This document shows positions 32,066 to 42,925 of a DNA stretch of 64,000 nt, piece by piece. A program made the position numbers and the translations under genes. Position 1 is the stretch's first letter. Every line of letters starts with the position of its first letter. The notes beneath the pieces were generated by a model. That model saw nothing but the letters and a program-made list of their open reading frames with translations, was not told the DNA's origin and made no database searches. Source of the DNA: Dactylorhiza incarnata. Its lineage: Eukaryota > Streptophyta > Magnoliopsida > Asparagales > Orchidaceae. The DNA lies in contig JAWHQI010000229.1 in NCBI GenBank assembly GCA_033032865.1, positions 1,426,001-1,490,000 on the forward strand, in the 5' to 3' direction.

Positions 32066-34128
32066 TGTTATACCACCCGTAAAGGCCTTGGGGTGCGTCT
32101 AAAGGAAGCTCCGCTGAAGAGAGATGAGGTCAGCGGTCAACACGCAATCGCTCGAATCAAAGAAACTGAACCCTCCATTTCCGCCGCCAACCGCCAGAAA
32201 CAGAGCGCGCGGAGAGCAGACCGCAAGCGTGTGCGCTACCGCACGCACGCGCGGCAGCGCGCGGGCAGCGCGCGGGCAGCGCGCGGGCAGCGCCCCCCGT
32301 CGCGGGAGAACGGCCCCGCCGCACCCCCCTCAGGGTGCGGCTCGCGCGGAGCCGCACCCCTCAAGGGGTGCGGCCAAGCCGCACCCCCCTTGGGGGTGCG
32401 GCCCAGCCGCGCCCCTCAAGGGGTGCGGCCCAGCCGCGCCCCTCAAAGGGTGCGGCCCACCCGCACCCCTCCAGGGGTGCGGCCCACCCGCACCCCCCCC
32501 GGGGTGCGGCCAAGCCGCCCGTAGAGTGCGGCCCGGCCCCCTCCCCTCGCCTTTTTCTGCAGGGGAGCTCGCATGGGGCCCCGCCGTATTCGCGCCCCCT
32601 CGCCAGGTGCGTCGGATCCCAATTCCTCCTTGGGGGACGACTCCCCGCTCCGCCGACTGCCCAGGGCGCCTCCGCGCTCACAACGCCTCCAAGCGCGTTC
32701 AAAGCTCTTCCACGTTCGTTGCGCACTCAGAACGCCTCCGGAACGCCTCCAAGCGCGTTCAAAGCACTTCCATGTTCATTGCGCGCTCAGAACGCTTCTG
32801 AGCGCGCTCAGAACGCCTGCAAGCGCCTTCAAAGCACTTCTATGTTCATTGCGCGCTCAGAACGCTTCTGAGCGCGCTCAGAACGCCTCCAAGCGCGTTC
32901 AAAGCACTTCCATGTTCATCGCGCGCTCAGAACGCTTCTGAGCGCGCTCAGAACGCCTCCAAGCGCGTTCAAAGCACTTCCATGTTCGTTGCGCGCTCAG
33001 AACGCTTCTGAGCGCGTTCAGAGCATTCTCACTTTTTGTCTTTCAGACTTCTCACTTTTTGTCTTTCAGGCGTCTCACTTTTTGTCTTTCAGGCGTCTCA
33101 CTTTTTGTGTTTCCGGCTTCTCACTTTTTGTCTTTCAGGCGTCTCACTTTTTGTCTTTCAGGCGTCTCACTTTTTGTCTTTCAGGCTTCTCACTCTTTGT
33201 CTTTCAGGCTTCTCACTTTTCAGGAACGGCCAGTCGCCTTTTTCACCTCCAACGGAACTGCCCGAACTGCCCGAGCCGCCCAAACTGCCCGAAGGGCAAG
33301 GTGGTCATTTACGAAAAATGGCGATCTGTGTGCCCCAAATCGGAAAATATGATTCGTCCACCAAGCATTTATGGAAACTGCCAACGACAAAATTACCGGA
33401 CCGCCCCCGGCTAAAGCTATAAAAGGAGCCAGGGCTTCATTTGAAAAGACCTGGACTTCTGGACCTGGGAGAGCTCCTTGCAGACTTTTGCGGAATTCTC
33501 ATTCGGCGCTTGAAGATCTCCTTCGTGGACTTGAAGATCTTCATCATCCCGAAAGGCGACTAGCCTTCTCACTTTCGTTCTCCAGCATTCCCGGAAGGAA
33601 AAGGCGACCAGCCTTCTCACTTTCGTTCTCCAACATTCCCGGAAGGAAAAGGCGACCAGCCTTCTCGCTTTCGTTCTCCAGCATTCCCAGAAGGAAAACG
33701 CGACCAGCCTTCTCACTTGCGTCCTCCAGCATTCTCAGAAGGAAAAGGCGACTAGCCTTCTCACTTTTGTTCTCAGAAGGAAAAGGCGACTAGCCTTCTC
33801 ACTTTGGTTCTCAGAAGGGAAAAAGACTTAGTTTTTCCGAGAGGTGGTCTGTCACCCTCGGAGTTCTCTCTCTCTCTCCATCATTGCAACGAGCTGCGGC
33901 CTGTCGCGCTCGAGTTATAGCGTCCAAATTGTAACCCCCCAGGAGATAGTGAAGTTTGGTCGGCACAGCTCCGGCCGCGTGGTTTTTTACCCTTTCCGGG
34001 TTTTCCACGTTAAAAAGTCCCAGCGTACTCGACAAATCTCTAATTGACTGTTTGCATGCTTAGTTCGCTCACGAGCTAAGGTGGTTCAAGTGGACCGGTC
34101 TACCAAGAGCCCTGAGCGTTCCGCAACA
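32066..34128 (+). repeat. 5' LTR (2063 bp) of the TR-GAG element, built from four tandem arrays
   Basis: Arrays in order: (a) 32318-32515, about seven palindromic units of CCGCACCCC...GGGGTGCGG; (b) 32690-33020, units of about 60 bp with CGCGCTCAGAACGCTTCTGAG and AAGCACTTCCATGTTC; (c) 33025-33225, eight to nine units of TCTCACTTTTTGTCTTTCAG; (d) 33545-33810, 48-bp units with TTCTCCAGCATTCCCGGAAG. A TATA box (GCTATAAAAGGAGCC) is near 33417. The long Pro/Arg/Ala-rich and Ser/Phe-rich ORFs are products of these arrays. Confidence 0.92.
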
Positions 34129-34130
34129 GT

Positions 34131-34149
34131 TTGGCGCCGTCTGTGGGAA
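34131..34149 (+). other. Primer binding site of the TR-GAG element
   Basis: Two bases after the left LTR comes TTGGCGCCGTCTGTGGGAA. TGGCGCCG next to an LTR is the usual primer site of Tat/Athila-type plant gypsy elements; I do not assign the exact tRNA. Confidence 0.8.
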
Positions 34150-34181
34150 CATTCCCAAAAACTCTCTGAAGGCCAACTGCA

Positions 34182-35579
34182 ATGGCAAGAAAGAGTGCTC
34201 GCGCTACTAAAGGATCAATGCCGGAAGGGCGCGCCGACCCAGCTCCCTCCCGCTCGCTTATCAATGCACCTCCCGGGGAGGAGGCGCTGCCTGCACCCGC
34301 GATTGGCTAGGAGGTACGCATGCAGCAGATTGAAGAACATCAAGCTGAGATGTTGGCCCTCGTAAGGAATCTCGGGGCTCCCCAAGTTCCGATTCAACTG
34401 CCAGCCCTGAACGCACCGCCGCCCCCAGTTCCGAATCATGCCCGGAACGAAGAGGCCATTCGGGAGGACGAAGCCTCAGAAGGGTTCTCCAACGCAGCAA
34501 GCTCCGCTCACTTTGCCCCTCTAGCTGGAGGCCCAGAAGCTGACCACCGTCACCATCATCCCAGAAGAGCTGCCCCTGAGGGAGCAGCGGAAAGAACTAC
34601 GCGAGAAGAAATACGCGATATGATAGAAGAAGAGTATGCCCAAGCAGGGCGACGCGCCGCTCTCGCCTGTTGCCCCGCGCATCACGGCTCTCCGCTGTCA
34701 CCACAAGTCCTAGCCCATCCAATTCCAAATGGCTTCAAGCTTCCCAGCATCGAGACATTCGACGGGACGGACGATCCGTTGGAACATGTCAATCACTTCA
34801 CCACCGTCATGAGGATTTACAGCGCCCCCGATCAGCTCCTCTGTCAGGTGTTCCTGGCAACCTTGAAGGGACAAGCGCGCACTTGGTTCCACTCCCTGCG
34901 AGATGGGACCATCAACAACTTCGCAGAAATGGCGCAGCAGTTCGTGGACCAGTTCATCGCCAATCGTAGGATTGTCCAAGATCCCTCCCATCTCTCGGGA
35001 ATCCGCCAGAACGAAGAAGAAACTCTGAAGAATTTTTTCCGACGCTTCACCTCTGAGTCTCGACAGATTCCGGGAGTCGACCCCGAGCTTTTGCGAGGAG
35101 TCTTCCTTGGGGGTCTCCGCCCAAGTGGCTTTTACTCAGCTCTAATGAGAGAAACCGTACCAAGCTATCCCGACCTCGTTCAGTGAGTCGAGGCCCAGAT
35201 AGCAGCAGATGAGGCAATTGAAGCGCACCGCCTGCAATTCGAGGGGAGCTCAAAGAGGAAGAAAGAGGAGTCGCTGCCGCAGACAGTTCCAAACAAGAGC
35301 AACAAGCATCACGGCAACCCCAGCCGAGACCGAAGATCTCACCAGCACCATGACTACACTCTTTTGAACACTACCAGGACTAACGTTCTCCTCGCTATCC
35401 GCGATAGCAACGAAGCGCTCCGTAAGCCCAGACCCCTCGCTAAGAACGCGGGGGACCAGACAAAGTATTGTGAGTTCCATCGTGGACAAGGACATGGCAC
35501 AGAAAACTGCTCCAAGCTTAAAGATGAAATCGAGCGTCTCGTCCAGCAGGGCAAATTGGGAAAATTCCTGCAAGGCTAA
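34182..35579 (+). pseudogene. gag of the TR-GAG element (two internal stops)
   Basis: The frame opens at ATG 34182 (MARKSARATKG), meets a TAG near 34308, is open 34320-35183, meets a TGA at 35184-35186 and stays in the same frame to 35579. The capsid part has KLPSIETFDGTDDPLEHVNHF, LLCQVFLATLKGQARTWFHS and FFRRFTSESRQIPGVDP, the plant retrotransposon gag domain of Tat-like elements. The knuckle YCEFHRGQGHGTENC (CX2HX4HX4C) follows at about 35470-35515. Only two point changes break it, so the copy died recently or is read by suppression; I favour decay. It would package the element RNA. Confidence 0.9.
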
Positions 35580-35827
35580 GCATCGATTCAGCTAGCAGGA
35601 GATTGGCGAATACCTCACCAGGAAGTACTAGGAGGCAACCCTTAAGTCAGTCATCCCGGGAGAATGCTTCCCACCTACTAGCAGGGTTCTACCCACGCCG
35701 CTGAAATATTCTATCAACTTTGTTTCTACAAGAACTTTGTGTAAATTACCGCTACAACAAACAGTTTTTAAAGTTTTTCACGCATATCATATCTTGCGCC
35801 ATCGAAACTACGTGAAGACGTCCGCTT

Positions 35828-36024
35828 GCTAATGAACAGCACCTGCCTCCAGACAGTACGCTAATGAACAGCACCTGCCTCCAGGCAGTGCGCTAATGAA
35901 CAGCACCTGCCTCAAGGCAGTGCGCTAATGAACAGCATCTGCCTCCAGGGAGTGCGCTAATGAACAGCACCTGCCTCAAGGCAGTGCGCTAATGAACAGC
36001 ACCTGCCTCCAGGTAGTGCGCTAG
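35828..36024 (+). repeat. 32-bp tandem array (about six copies) downstream of gag
   Basis: The unit is GCTAATGAACAGCACCTGCC plus TCCAGGCAGTGC, repeated head to tail with one to three substitutions per copy. The first unit is AGACAGTAC and the last GGTAGTGCGC. It lies between gag and the polypurine tract, where autonomous relatives carry pol. Confidence 0.9.
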
Positions 36025-36164
36025 CTAACGGGGCCATGCCCCGGGGACTTTGCACCGCCGTCGATTGAAGGTTCGCCCTTCTCCTCCGCCGTCGAGTCCC
36101 GGTGACGTAGGGGTCAGCCCCCCTTGCGTTCACCCACGGTTTGAATACAAACGCTATTCACCGG

Positions 36165-36365
36165 CCAAGCCGCGAGCCAGACTCGCGCAAAAAAGCCGCG
36201 AGCCAGACTCGTGCAAAAAAGTCGCGGGCCAGACTCGTGCACCTATTTTATTATGTAAAAGCCGCGGGCCAGACTCGTGCACCTATTTTATTATGTAAAA
36301 GCCGCGGGCCAGACTCGTGCACCTATTTTATTATGTAAAAGCCGCAGGCCAGACTCGTGCAAACT
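36165..36365 (+). repeat. Tandem array of a GCCGCGGGCCAGACTCGTGC unit
   Basis: Two short copies with the spacer AAAAAA are followed by three to four copies separated by ACCTATTTTATTATGTAAAA, giving a period of about 60 bp. All lie on the plus strand of the gag-only element. The overlapping ORFs are periodic peptides without known function. Confidence 0.88.
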
Positions 36366-36739
36366 AATTTTTCAACTAGTATACAAGCCGCGGGCTCAGA
36401 TCCGCGCATACTCATCTGTAATTTTGAAAATAATCAAACTATGCAGGTGCTAACAACCAGATCGACAAGATCGTGCAGATGAACAAGTATGATGTATACA
36501 ATAAAAGAGATACAGCCACAACCGACGCTTCGGCAACAACCAGGGCAGCAGGGCCACGAGAGCGCTATCACAACGCCGCGCAGGACGAGAAACGCCTGTC
36601 CAGAACAAAGAAACAAAGTCAACCGCACTTACCCCCGACGACAACTCCTACCCAAGGCCCCACAAAGAGAGCAATGATCAAAGCCGCCACAGAAAAATTA
36701 AAACCTCCGAACTCCTCGCACCGAAACTCGGACTCCGAA

Positions 36740-36754
36740 GGTTTGGGGGGCTTA
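36740..36754 (+). promoter_or_regulatory. Polypurine tract of the TR-GAG element
   Basis: GGTTTGGGGGGCTTA stands immediately before the right LTR, which starts TGTTATACC at 36755. This would prime plus-strand synthesis and confirms the LTR edge. Confidence 0.8.
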
Positions 36755-39117
36755 TGTTATACCACCCGTAAAGGCCTTGGGGTGCGTCTAAAGGAAGCTC
36801 CGCTGAAGAGAGATGAGGTCAGCGGTCAACACACGCAATCACTCGAATCAAAGAAACCGAGCCCGCCATTTCCGCCGCCAACCGCCAGAAACAGAGCGCG
36901 CGGAGAGCAGACCGCAAGCGCGTGCGCTACCGCACGCACGCGCGGCAGTGCGCGGGCAGTGCCCCCCGTCGCGGGAGAACGGCCCCGCCGCACCCCCCTC
37001 AGGGTGCGGCTCGCGCCCAGCCGCACCCCTCAAGGGGTGCGGCCCAGCCGCACCCCTTGGAGGGTGCGGCCAAGCCGCACCACCCTTGGGGGTGCGGCCC
37101 AGCCGCACCCCTCCAGGGGTGCGGCCCAGCCGCACCCCCCTTGGGGGTGCGGCCCTGCCGCACCCTTCAAGGGGTGCGTCCCAGCCGCGCCCCTCATGGG
37201 GTGCGGCCCAGCCGCTCCCCTCAAAGGGTGCGACCCACCCGCACCCCTCCAGGGGTGCAGCCAAGCCGCACCCCCCCGGGGTGCGACTCAGCCGCGCCGC
37301 CCGTAGAGTGCGGCCCGGCCCCCTCCCCTCGCCTTTTTCTGCAGGGGAGCTCGCATGGGGCCCCGCCGTATTCGCGCCCCCTCGCCAGGTGCGTCGGATC
37401 CCAATTCCTCCTTGGGGGACGACTCCCCGCTCCGCCGACTGCCCAGGGCGCCTCCGCGCTCACAACGCCTCCAAGCGCGTTCAAAGCTCTTCCACGTTCG
37501 TTGCGCGCTCAGAGCGCCTCCACGCTCACGCGCGCTCGGAACGCCTCCAAGCGCGTTCAAAGCACTTCCATGTTCATTGCGCGCTCAGAACGCTTCTGAG
37601 CGCGCTCAGAACGCCTCCAAGCGCGTTCAAAGCACTTCCATGTTCATTGCGCGCTCAGAACGCTTCTGAGCGCGCTCAGAACGCCTCCAAGCGCGTTCAA
37701 AGCACTTCCATGTTCGTCGCGCGCTCAGAACGCTTCTGAGCGCGCTCAGAACGCTTCTGAGCGCGCTCAGAACGCCTCCGCGCTCACGCGCGCTCAGAAC
37801 GCCTCCAAGCGCGTTCAAAGCACTTCCATGTTCGTTGCGCGCTCAGAACGCTTCTGAGCGCGTTCAGAGCATTCTCACTTTTTGTCTTTCAGGCTTCTCA
37901 CTTTTTGTCTTTCAGGCGTCTCACTTTTTGTCTTTCAGGCGTCTCACTTTTTGTCTTTCCGGCTTCTCACTTTTTGTCTTTCAGGCGTCTCACTTTTTGT
38001 CTTTCAGGCATCTCACTTTTTGTCTTTCCGGCTTCTCACTTTTTGTCTTTCAGACTTCTCACTTTTCAGGAACGGCCAGTCGCCTTTTTCACCTCCAACG
38101 GAACTGCCCGAACTGCCCGAGCCGCCCAAACTGCCCGAAGGGCAAGGTGGTCATTTACGAAAAATGGCGATCCGTGTGCCCCCAATCGGAAAATATGATT
38201 CGTCCACCAAGCATTTATGGAAACTGCCAACGGCAAAATTACCGGACCGCCCCCGGCTAAAGCTATAAAAGGAGCCCCAGGGCTTCATTTGAAAGGACCT
38301 GGACTTCTGGACCCGGGAGAGCTCCTTGCAGACTTTTGCGGAATTCTCCTTCGGCGCTTGAAGATCTCCTTCGTGGACTTGAAGATCTTCATCATCCCGA
38401 AAGGCGACTAGCCTTCTCACTTTCGTTCTCCAGCATTCCCGGAAGGAAAAGGCGACCAGCCTTCTCACTTTCGTTCTCCAGCATTCCCGGAAGGAAAAGG
38501 CGACCAGCCTTCTCACTTTCGTTCTCCAGCATTCCCGGAAGGAAAAGGCGACCAGCCTTCTCGCTTTCGTTCTCCAGCATTCCCGGAAGGAAAAGGCGAC
38601 CAGCCTTCTCGCTTTCGTTCTCCAGCATTCCCGGAAGGAAAAGGCGACCAGCCTTCTCGCTTTCGTTCTCCAGCATTCCCAGAAGGAAAACGCGACCAGC
38701 CTTCTCACTTGCGTTCTCCAGCATTCTCAGAAGGAAAAGGCGACTAACCTTCTCACTTTTGTTCTCAGAAGGAAAAGGCGACTAGCCTTCTCACTTTGGT
38801 TCTCAGAAGGGAAAAAGACTTAGTTTTTCCGAGAGGTGGCCCGTCACCCTCGGAGTTCTCTCTCTCTCCATCATTGCAACGAGCAGCGGCCTGTCGCGCT
38901 CGAGTTCTAGCGTCCAAATTGTAACCCCCCAGGAGATAGTGAAGTTTGGTCGGCACAGCTCCGGCCGCGTGGTTTTTTACCCTTTCCGGGTTTTCCACGT
39001 TAAAAAGTCTCAGCGTACTCGACAAATCTCGAATTGACTGTTTGCGTGCTTAGTTCGCTCACGAGCTAAGGTGGTTCAAGTGGACCGGTCTACCAAGAGC
39101 CCTAAGCGTTCGCAATA
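36755..39117 (+). repeat. 3' LTR (2363 bp) of the TR-GAG element
   Basis: It is nearly identical to the 5' LTR outside the arrays but 300 bp longer, because the arrays differ in copy number. The palindromic array (36990-37290) has about ten units instead of seven, and the 48-bp array (38397-38800) has about eight instead of five. The single-copy parts, such as GCTATAAAAGGAGCC and the PBS-proximal 200 bp, differ by only a few bases. Confidence 0.92.
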
Positions 39118-39122
39118 AGACT

Positions 39123-39484
39123 CAATAAGGACCCGTTGCTGGTTTGTTACATAGTGTTCATCAAATTCAGAATGGATTATATAGTACCGCCAGATTAGAG
39201 TCGTGCCCTAGGTAGACACACCACTAACGAGTCAATATTGAGTCGGTCCTAACACGTGCGAACATACACTTAGCAAAGCGAAATATTCAACATTTTGTTG
39301 GGAATTGACTCACTCGCAATGCGGGCACACACAAGAATAATAAATGCAACGAGTACAGAGAATATCAGATCTTTACGGGAAAACCCTCTCTAAAATAATG
39401 AGGGAAAAACACTTGATCAACTGAAACGGTAAATGACTTCTTCAATTATAGCATCTTCTCACCTCTTCGGACGAATCACACCCA
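39123..39484 (-). pseudogene. 5' end of copia-A: gag fragment and LTR remnant
   Basis: Directly after the TSD the minus-strand reading of copia-A continues at 39123-39200 (EFDEHYVTNQQRVLIESV). At 39298 begins TGTTGGGAATTGACTCACTC. Read on the minus strand this is an LTR end in ...AATTCCCAACA, as in the other copia elements here. The LTR can be followed to about 39480, where another repeat starts. I found no clear primer site. Confidence 0.5.
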
Positions 39485-39734
39485 GGCTTCGTTTGGTGCG
39501 GCTCATTTGCTCCGGTGAGTTTGGTCAAAAACGTCATTATCATAGAATGTATGTTTGGCAAGACAAAGGTTATGACCGCTATAAAGAAAATAAACTAGTT
39601 TTGAGCATAAAATGCATGAATTTTTTTTATGTGAGGTCAGGCGTTCACGAACGACAGTTCATGATCACAGCATTCACGAACGATGGTTCATGACCACGGC
39701 GTTCACGACCGCCACCACCATGCCAAAAGAAGCC
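39485..39734. mobile_element. Possible small MITE with GGCTTCGTTTGG-type ends
   Basis: The left end reads GGCTTCGTTTGGTGCGG and the complement of the right end reads GGCTTCTTTTGGCATGG (13 of 17 identical). The flanking 3-mers CCA and CTA agree at two of three bases. The terminus resembles that of the Harbinger-type element at 12263. It contains three imperfect copies of CGTTCACGAACGACGGTTCATGA (39640-39712). Confidence 0.4.
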
Positions 39735-41029
39735 CTACTCTGCTTCTTCTTTAAAGCGCTTGAACTGCTCTAACGGTCAGAATCCGCTTCTTTCTTCCAA
39801 TACAACATTTATTATCTATTTTTAACAGTAGCTATTTTTCTCATAGCAGGTCAAATTCTCAGGATGATGACAAACTCTTGTGGCTCCAATCTCAGCAAAC
39901 CCCATCAACTCCATCAGCCTGTCTCTCTCTCGTTTAACTCTTCACACTTTCTTTCAGCTAAGGTTTTTTCCACCGCCACCAACCAATGGGAGGGGCAAAA
40001 TTGGAAAATCATAAAAGACTGGTGGCACGAAAAAGTATTACTCACGAAAGTTATCTCTTTTTACTGAGCAATGTTAAAATGACACCAATTTTCGCTATTG
40101 ACAGACAAATTATATTAACACATCATAATATTTTATTTTCACATCATCGTGTTATTGACACACCCAATATAAATTAATTATTCTCCTAGACCTACATCAG
40201 TGATTTGCATCAGCATATATTCCTTTATGACCTGATCAGTTATCACTTATAAAGGAAAACAAATTAAGTCAAATTGATATAGAAAACAAAACCTTGAAGT
40301 TCAATCTCAATCTATAATACCATTTTTGCATTATGCCCCAGTAAGTTGGTGTCCATTGTAGATATACAAATGCAAAGTAATCTTTCAAAATGAACAGTCT
40401 CCATCGCCACAGCAATAGTGTGATCCCTGTCCCCCTAATCATTCCCCCTAATCATGTGCACACTGAGACCCCGCACTCCCTATGCCTCCGCAGTTTGTTG
40501 TCATGTCCGGCGATGTCTCCACCGGAAAATCATCCACGGAAACGATCTCCGGTGTAATCGTGCCTCAAAGCCCCCTCCTCCTCTGCCTCCGACAACGGTC
40601 TCTCCTTGTCCTGCTCTTTGGAGTTTGACTTGAAGACATTCTTGACTGAGGAGAATCAGCTTTGTCTTCTTCTTCCCATGACATCGGTGGAGCAAGAGGC
40701 GAGGGAGCAGAGCTAGAGCTAGAGCTAGAAATGGAGTGGGGATGGGGAAAAGGAGGGTTGGGGCGGTGAATAGGAGAGAGGTGGGTGGGATATTAACTAC
40801 GGGCCCGATCGTACTTATCACCGATCACGAGACCGCACCTAGATAGGCGTGCGTCCGACGAGAGAGGCATGCGTTGGAGGAGGCGTGTGGCGGAAGAGGC
40901 GAACTCCTGCAATCGCGTGAGAAAAAGGGGGGCGGTTTGGGTGTGCACTTAAAAGTCGAGGATGCTAAGATTTGTGACTTATATGTTTCTTCAATAAGAT
41001 ACTGAAGTCAAAGATGATGCAGGGATAAT
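39735..41029. other. Non-coding stretch without a recognised gene
   Basis: A small plus-strand ORF at 39864-40067 (Ser/Asn-rich N-terminus, then FSTATNQWEGQNWKIIKDWW) has a composition like an organelle transit peptide, but it is short and unsupported. 40430-40930 is moderately GC-rich with a Pro/Arg-rich antisense ORF that I reject. No repeat ends were found. Confidence 0.4.
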
Positions 41030-42355
41030 GAAGAGACAGTATTTTGATACCTTTGTATACGAACAAAGAAGATATACAAAATTGTGTTAATCACAGAGAA
41101 ATTAAATTAATGAGTTATACCATGAAACTATGAGACCGAGTAATAGAAAGAAGAGTAAGACGGGAGACTAGCATCCCAAAGAATCAATTTGGATTCATGC
41201 CAGGGCGGTCGACCATGGAAGCTATACATCTCTTGATGAGGCTCATTGTCAGCTATCGATAAATAAAACAAGATTTGCATATGTTGTTTATCGATCTTAA
41301 GAAGACTATGATAGAGTTCCAAGAGAGATCTTGTGGAGAGTCTTAGAAAAGAAAGGTGTAAATGCATCATACATAGACATAATCAAAGATATGTATATAA
41401 ATTCAGCGACGAGGGTGAGGACATCTAGAGGATTAACACAGGGATTCCCTATCACTGCTGGCTTACATTAAGGTTCAACTTTAAACCCTTATCTTAGATG
41501 AGCTCACCGGACATATCCAACAAGCAATACCTTGGTGTTTATTATTTGCGGATGATATCATTTTGGTCGATGAGACGCGCGGGGGTGTAAGTGTGAAACT
41601 TGAATCTTGACGAGACACTTTAGAAAAGAAGGGTTTAGGTTGAGCATGGCAAATACAGAGTATATGGAGCTTAAATTTAGTAGTACAAGAAGGACGGATT
41701 ACATCGTTATTAAGTTGAGTGATCAAGATATTTCCCGCAGTTAGTGCTTTAAATATCTTGGATCGATAATTCAAAAAGATGGAGGTGTTGATAAAGATGT
41801 GATACATAGAATCCAAACAGGTTGGTTGAAGTGGAGAGGAGCGTCAGAGATCTTATGTGATCGTAAAGTACTATTAAAACTTAAAGGCAAGTTTTACCAT
41901 ACTACAATTAGACCAACGATGCTCTATGGTTCTAAGTGTTGGGCAGTGAATTGTGTGCATGAGCAAAAAATGGGAGTTGCGGAGACGAGAATGCTTAGGT
42001 GGATGTGTGGACACACGAGACTGGATAAAATTAGAAATGAATGTATCAGGGATAAGACAAGAGTGACACCAATTGCATAGAAGATGCGAGGAGCTCGACT
42101 AAGATGGTTTGGACACATACAACAGTACAAATGAGACCATTAGAGACATGTGTTAGGTGTTGTGAGAGTTTAGTCACTAGGCATGTTAAACAAGGGAGAG
42201 GTAGACCAATAAAGACTTGGAATGAGACTATAATGAAAAACATGATGTACTTAGGCATTAGTGAAATTATGACTAAAGATAGGACACAATGACGACAAAT
42301 GATCCATATAGTTGACCCCACTATAGTGAGATAAAGGTTTGAGTGATGTTATTAA
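41030..42355 (+). mobile_element. RTE-type LINE, 5'-truncated reverse transcriptase (1.3 kb)
   Basis: Across shifting frames the plus strand shows IPLYTNKEDIQNCVNHREI, QFGFMPGRSTMEAIHLL (RT motif), LHMLFIDLKK, LTGHIQQAIPW and CLLFADDIILVDETRGG (FADD active site). These are followed by DGGVDKDVIHRIQTGWLKWRGA, GSKCWAVN, RMLRWMCGHTR and GRGRPIKTWNETI. It ends with the RTE 3' region ACCCCACTATAGTGAGATAAAGG. It is a longer relative of the fragment at 15834-16455. Many stops and frameshifts make it inactive. Confidence 0.88.
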
Positions 42356-42557
42356 TTAAAGATTTTTTACTAACATTTTAAGATAAAATAAAATAATTAT
42401 TTATAATTTGATTTTCAACATCAAGACCGATAGAGAAAATCCAAACTTTTAACATTTTACTTGTCACTAATCCAAACTCTATCCAAAAAGTTTTTTCTCA
42501 GAAATACACTCCACTTGTCAGACTCTGGGAAGCTGTTGTCAGGTCCGTATCCGGACC
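42356..42557. other. AT-rich spacer between the LINE and the Mutator-like element
   Basis: No gene was seen. Just outside the probable transposon end, at 42542-42557, is a small palindrome (GGTCCGTATCCGGACC). Confidence 0.5.
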
Positions 42558-42617
42558 GAGAATTTCCACGGAGAAATTTTTCTGGAGAAATTTTTCTGTG
42601 GGTGAAACCCACAGAAC

Positions 42618-42683
42618 TTCTGTGCGTCTTTAAGTAGGTGGGGCCCATCTTTTTCATTCGCGATTTTCAAACTTTTTTCCCTT
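42618..42683 (+). repeat. Left terminal inverted repeat region of the MULE
   Basis: TTCTGTGCGTCTTTAAGTAG and TGGGGCCCATCTTTTTCATTC, then CGATTTTCAAAC. The complement of 49282-49350 matches with about five mismatches and a 2-bp indel. Outside it, 42558-42617 has GAGAAATTTTTCT twice, and the right end has one related copy, so the inverted repeat probably continues outward with rearrangement. Confidence 0.88.
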
Positions 42684-42699
42684 TCGACGCCCGGTGCCG

Positions 42700-42925
42700 C
42701 TGCTCCTTCTCCGTTCACCCTTCATACCTCTAACCCTAAATCGGTGCTCCCTCTCTGTCCCAAAGGTACGCCGCTGCTCCCCCTCCGTTCGAAGGCTGCT
42801 CCCTCTCCGTTCACCCTTCTCTAACCCTAAATCGCTGCTCCCTCTCCGTCCCAAAGGTATGCCAAATCCCTGCTCCCTCTCCGTCCCTCTCCATTTACCC
42901 TTCTCTAACCCTAAATCGCTGCGGC
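42700..42925 (+). repeat. Subterminal direct repeats of the MULE
   Basis: CTCTAACCCTAAATCG and CTGCTCCCTCTCCGTCCC-AAAGG recur three times within 225 bp next to the left terminal repeat. This may be 5' untranslated or promoter sequence of the protease gene, or transposase-binding sites; both are inference. Confidence 0.75.

Larger units (their letters stand above)
32066..39117 (+). mobile_element. Gag-only LTR element (TR-GAG type, Tat-like)
   Basis: Two long LTRs (32066-34128 and 36755-39117) both start TGTTATACCACCCG. The left one ends CGCAACA and the right one CGCAATA. A perfect TSD AGACT lies at 32061-32065 and 39118-39122. Internal parts are a primer site with TGGCGCC, a gag ORF, two tandem arrays and a polypurine tract. 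There is no protease, RT or integrase at all, so it matches the TR-GAG class of non-autonomous elements. Gag style (CX2HX4HX4C knuckle) and primer site point to Tat-lineage gypsy partners. It interrupts copia-A. Confidence 0.93.

Noticed and set aside
32009..33793. ORFs of 100-225 aa (also 36473-37739, 277 and 308 aa) rich in Pro, Arg and Ala
   Set aside because: Produced by GC-rich palindromic and 60-bp arrays in LTRs; open on both strands and frame-shifted between the two LTRs.
35828..36024. Regular 32-bp repeats resembling a CRISPR array
   Set aside because: Units are contiguous without unique spacers, and the context is a plant retroelement.
40501..40821. 106-aa minus-strand ORF
   Set aside because: No domain, low-complexity leucine/alanine repeats from a GAGCTA run, no splice or repeat support.
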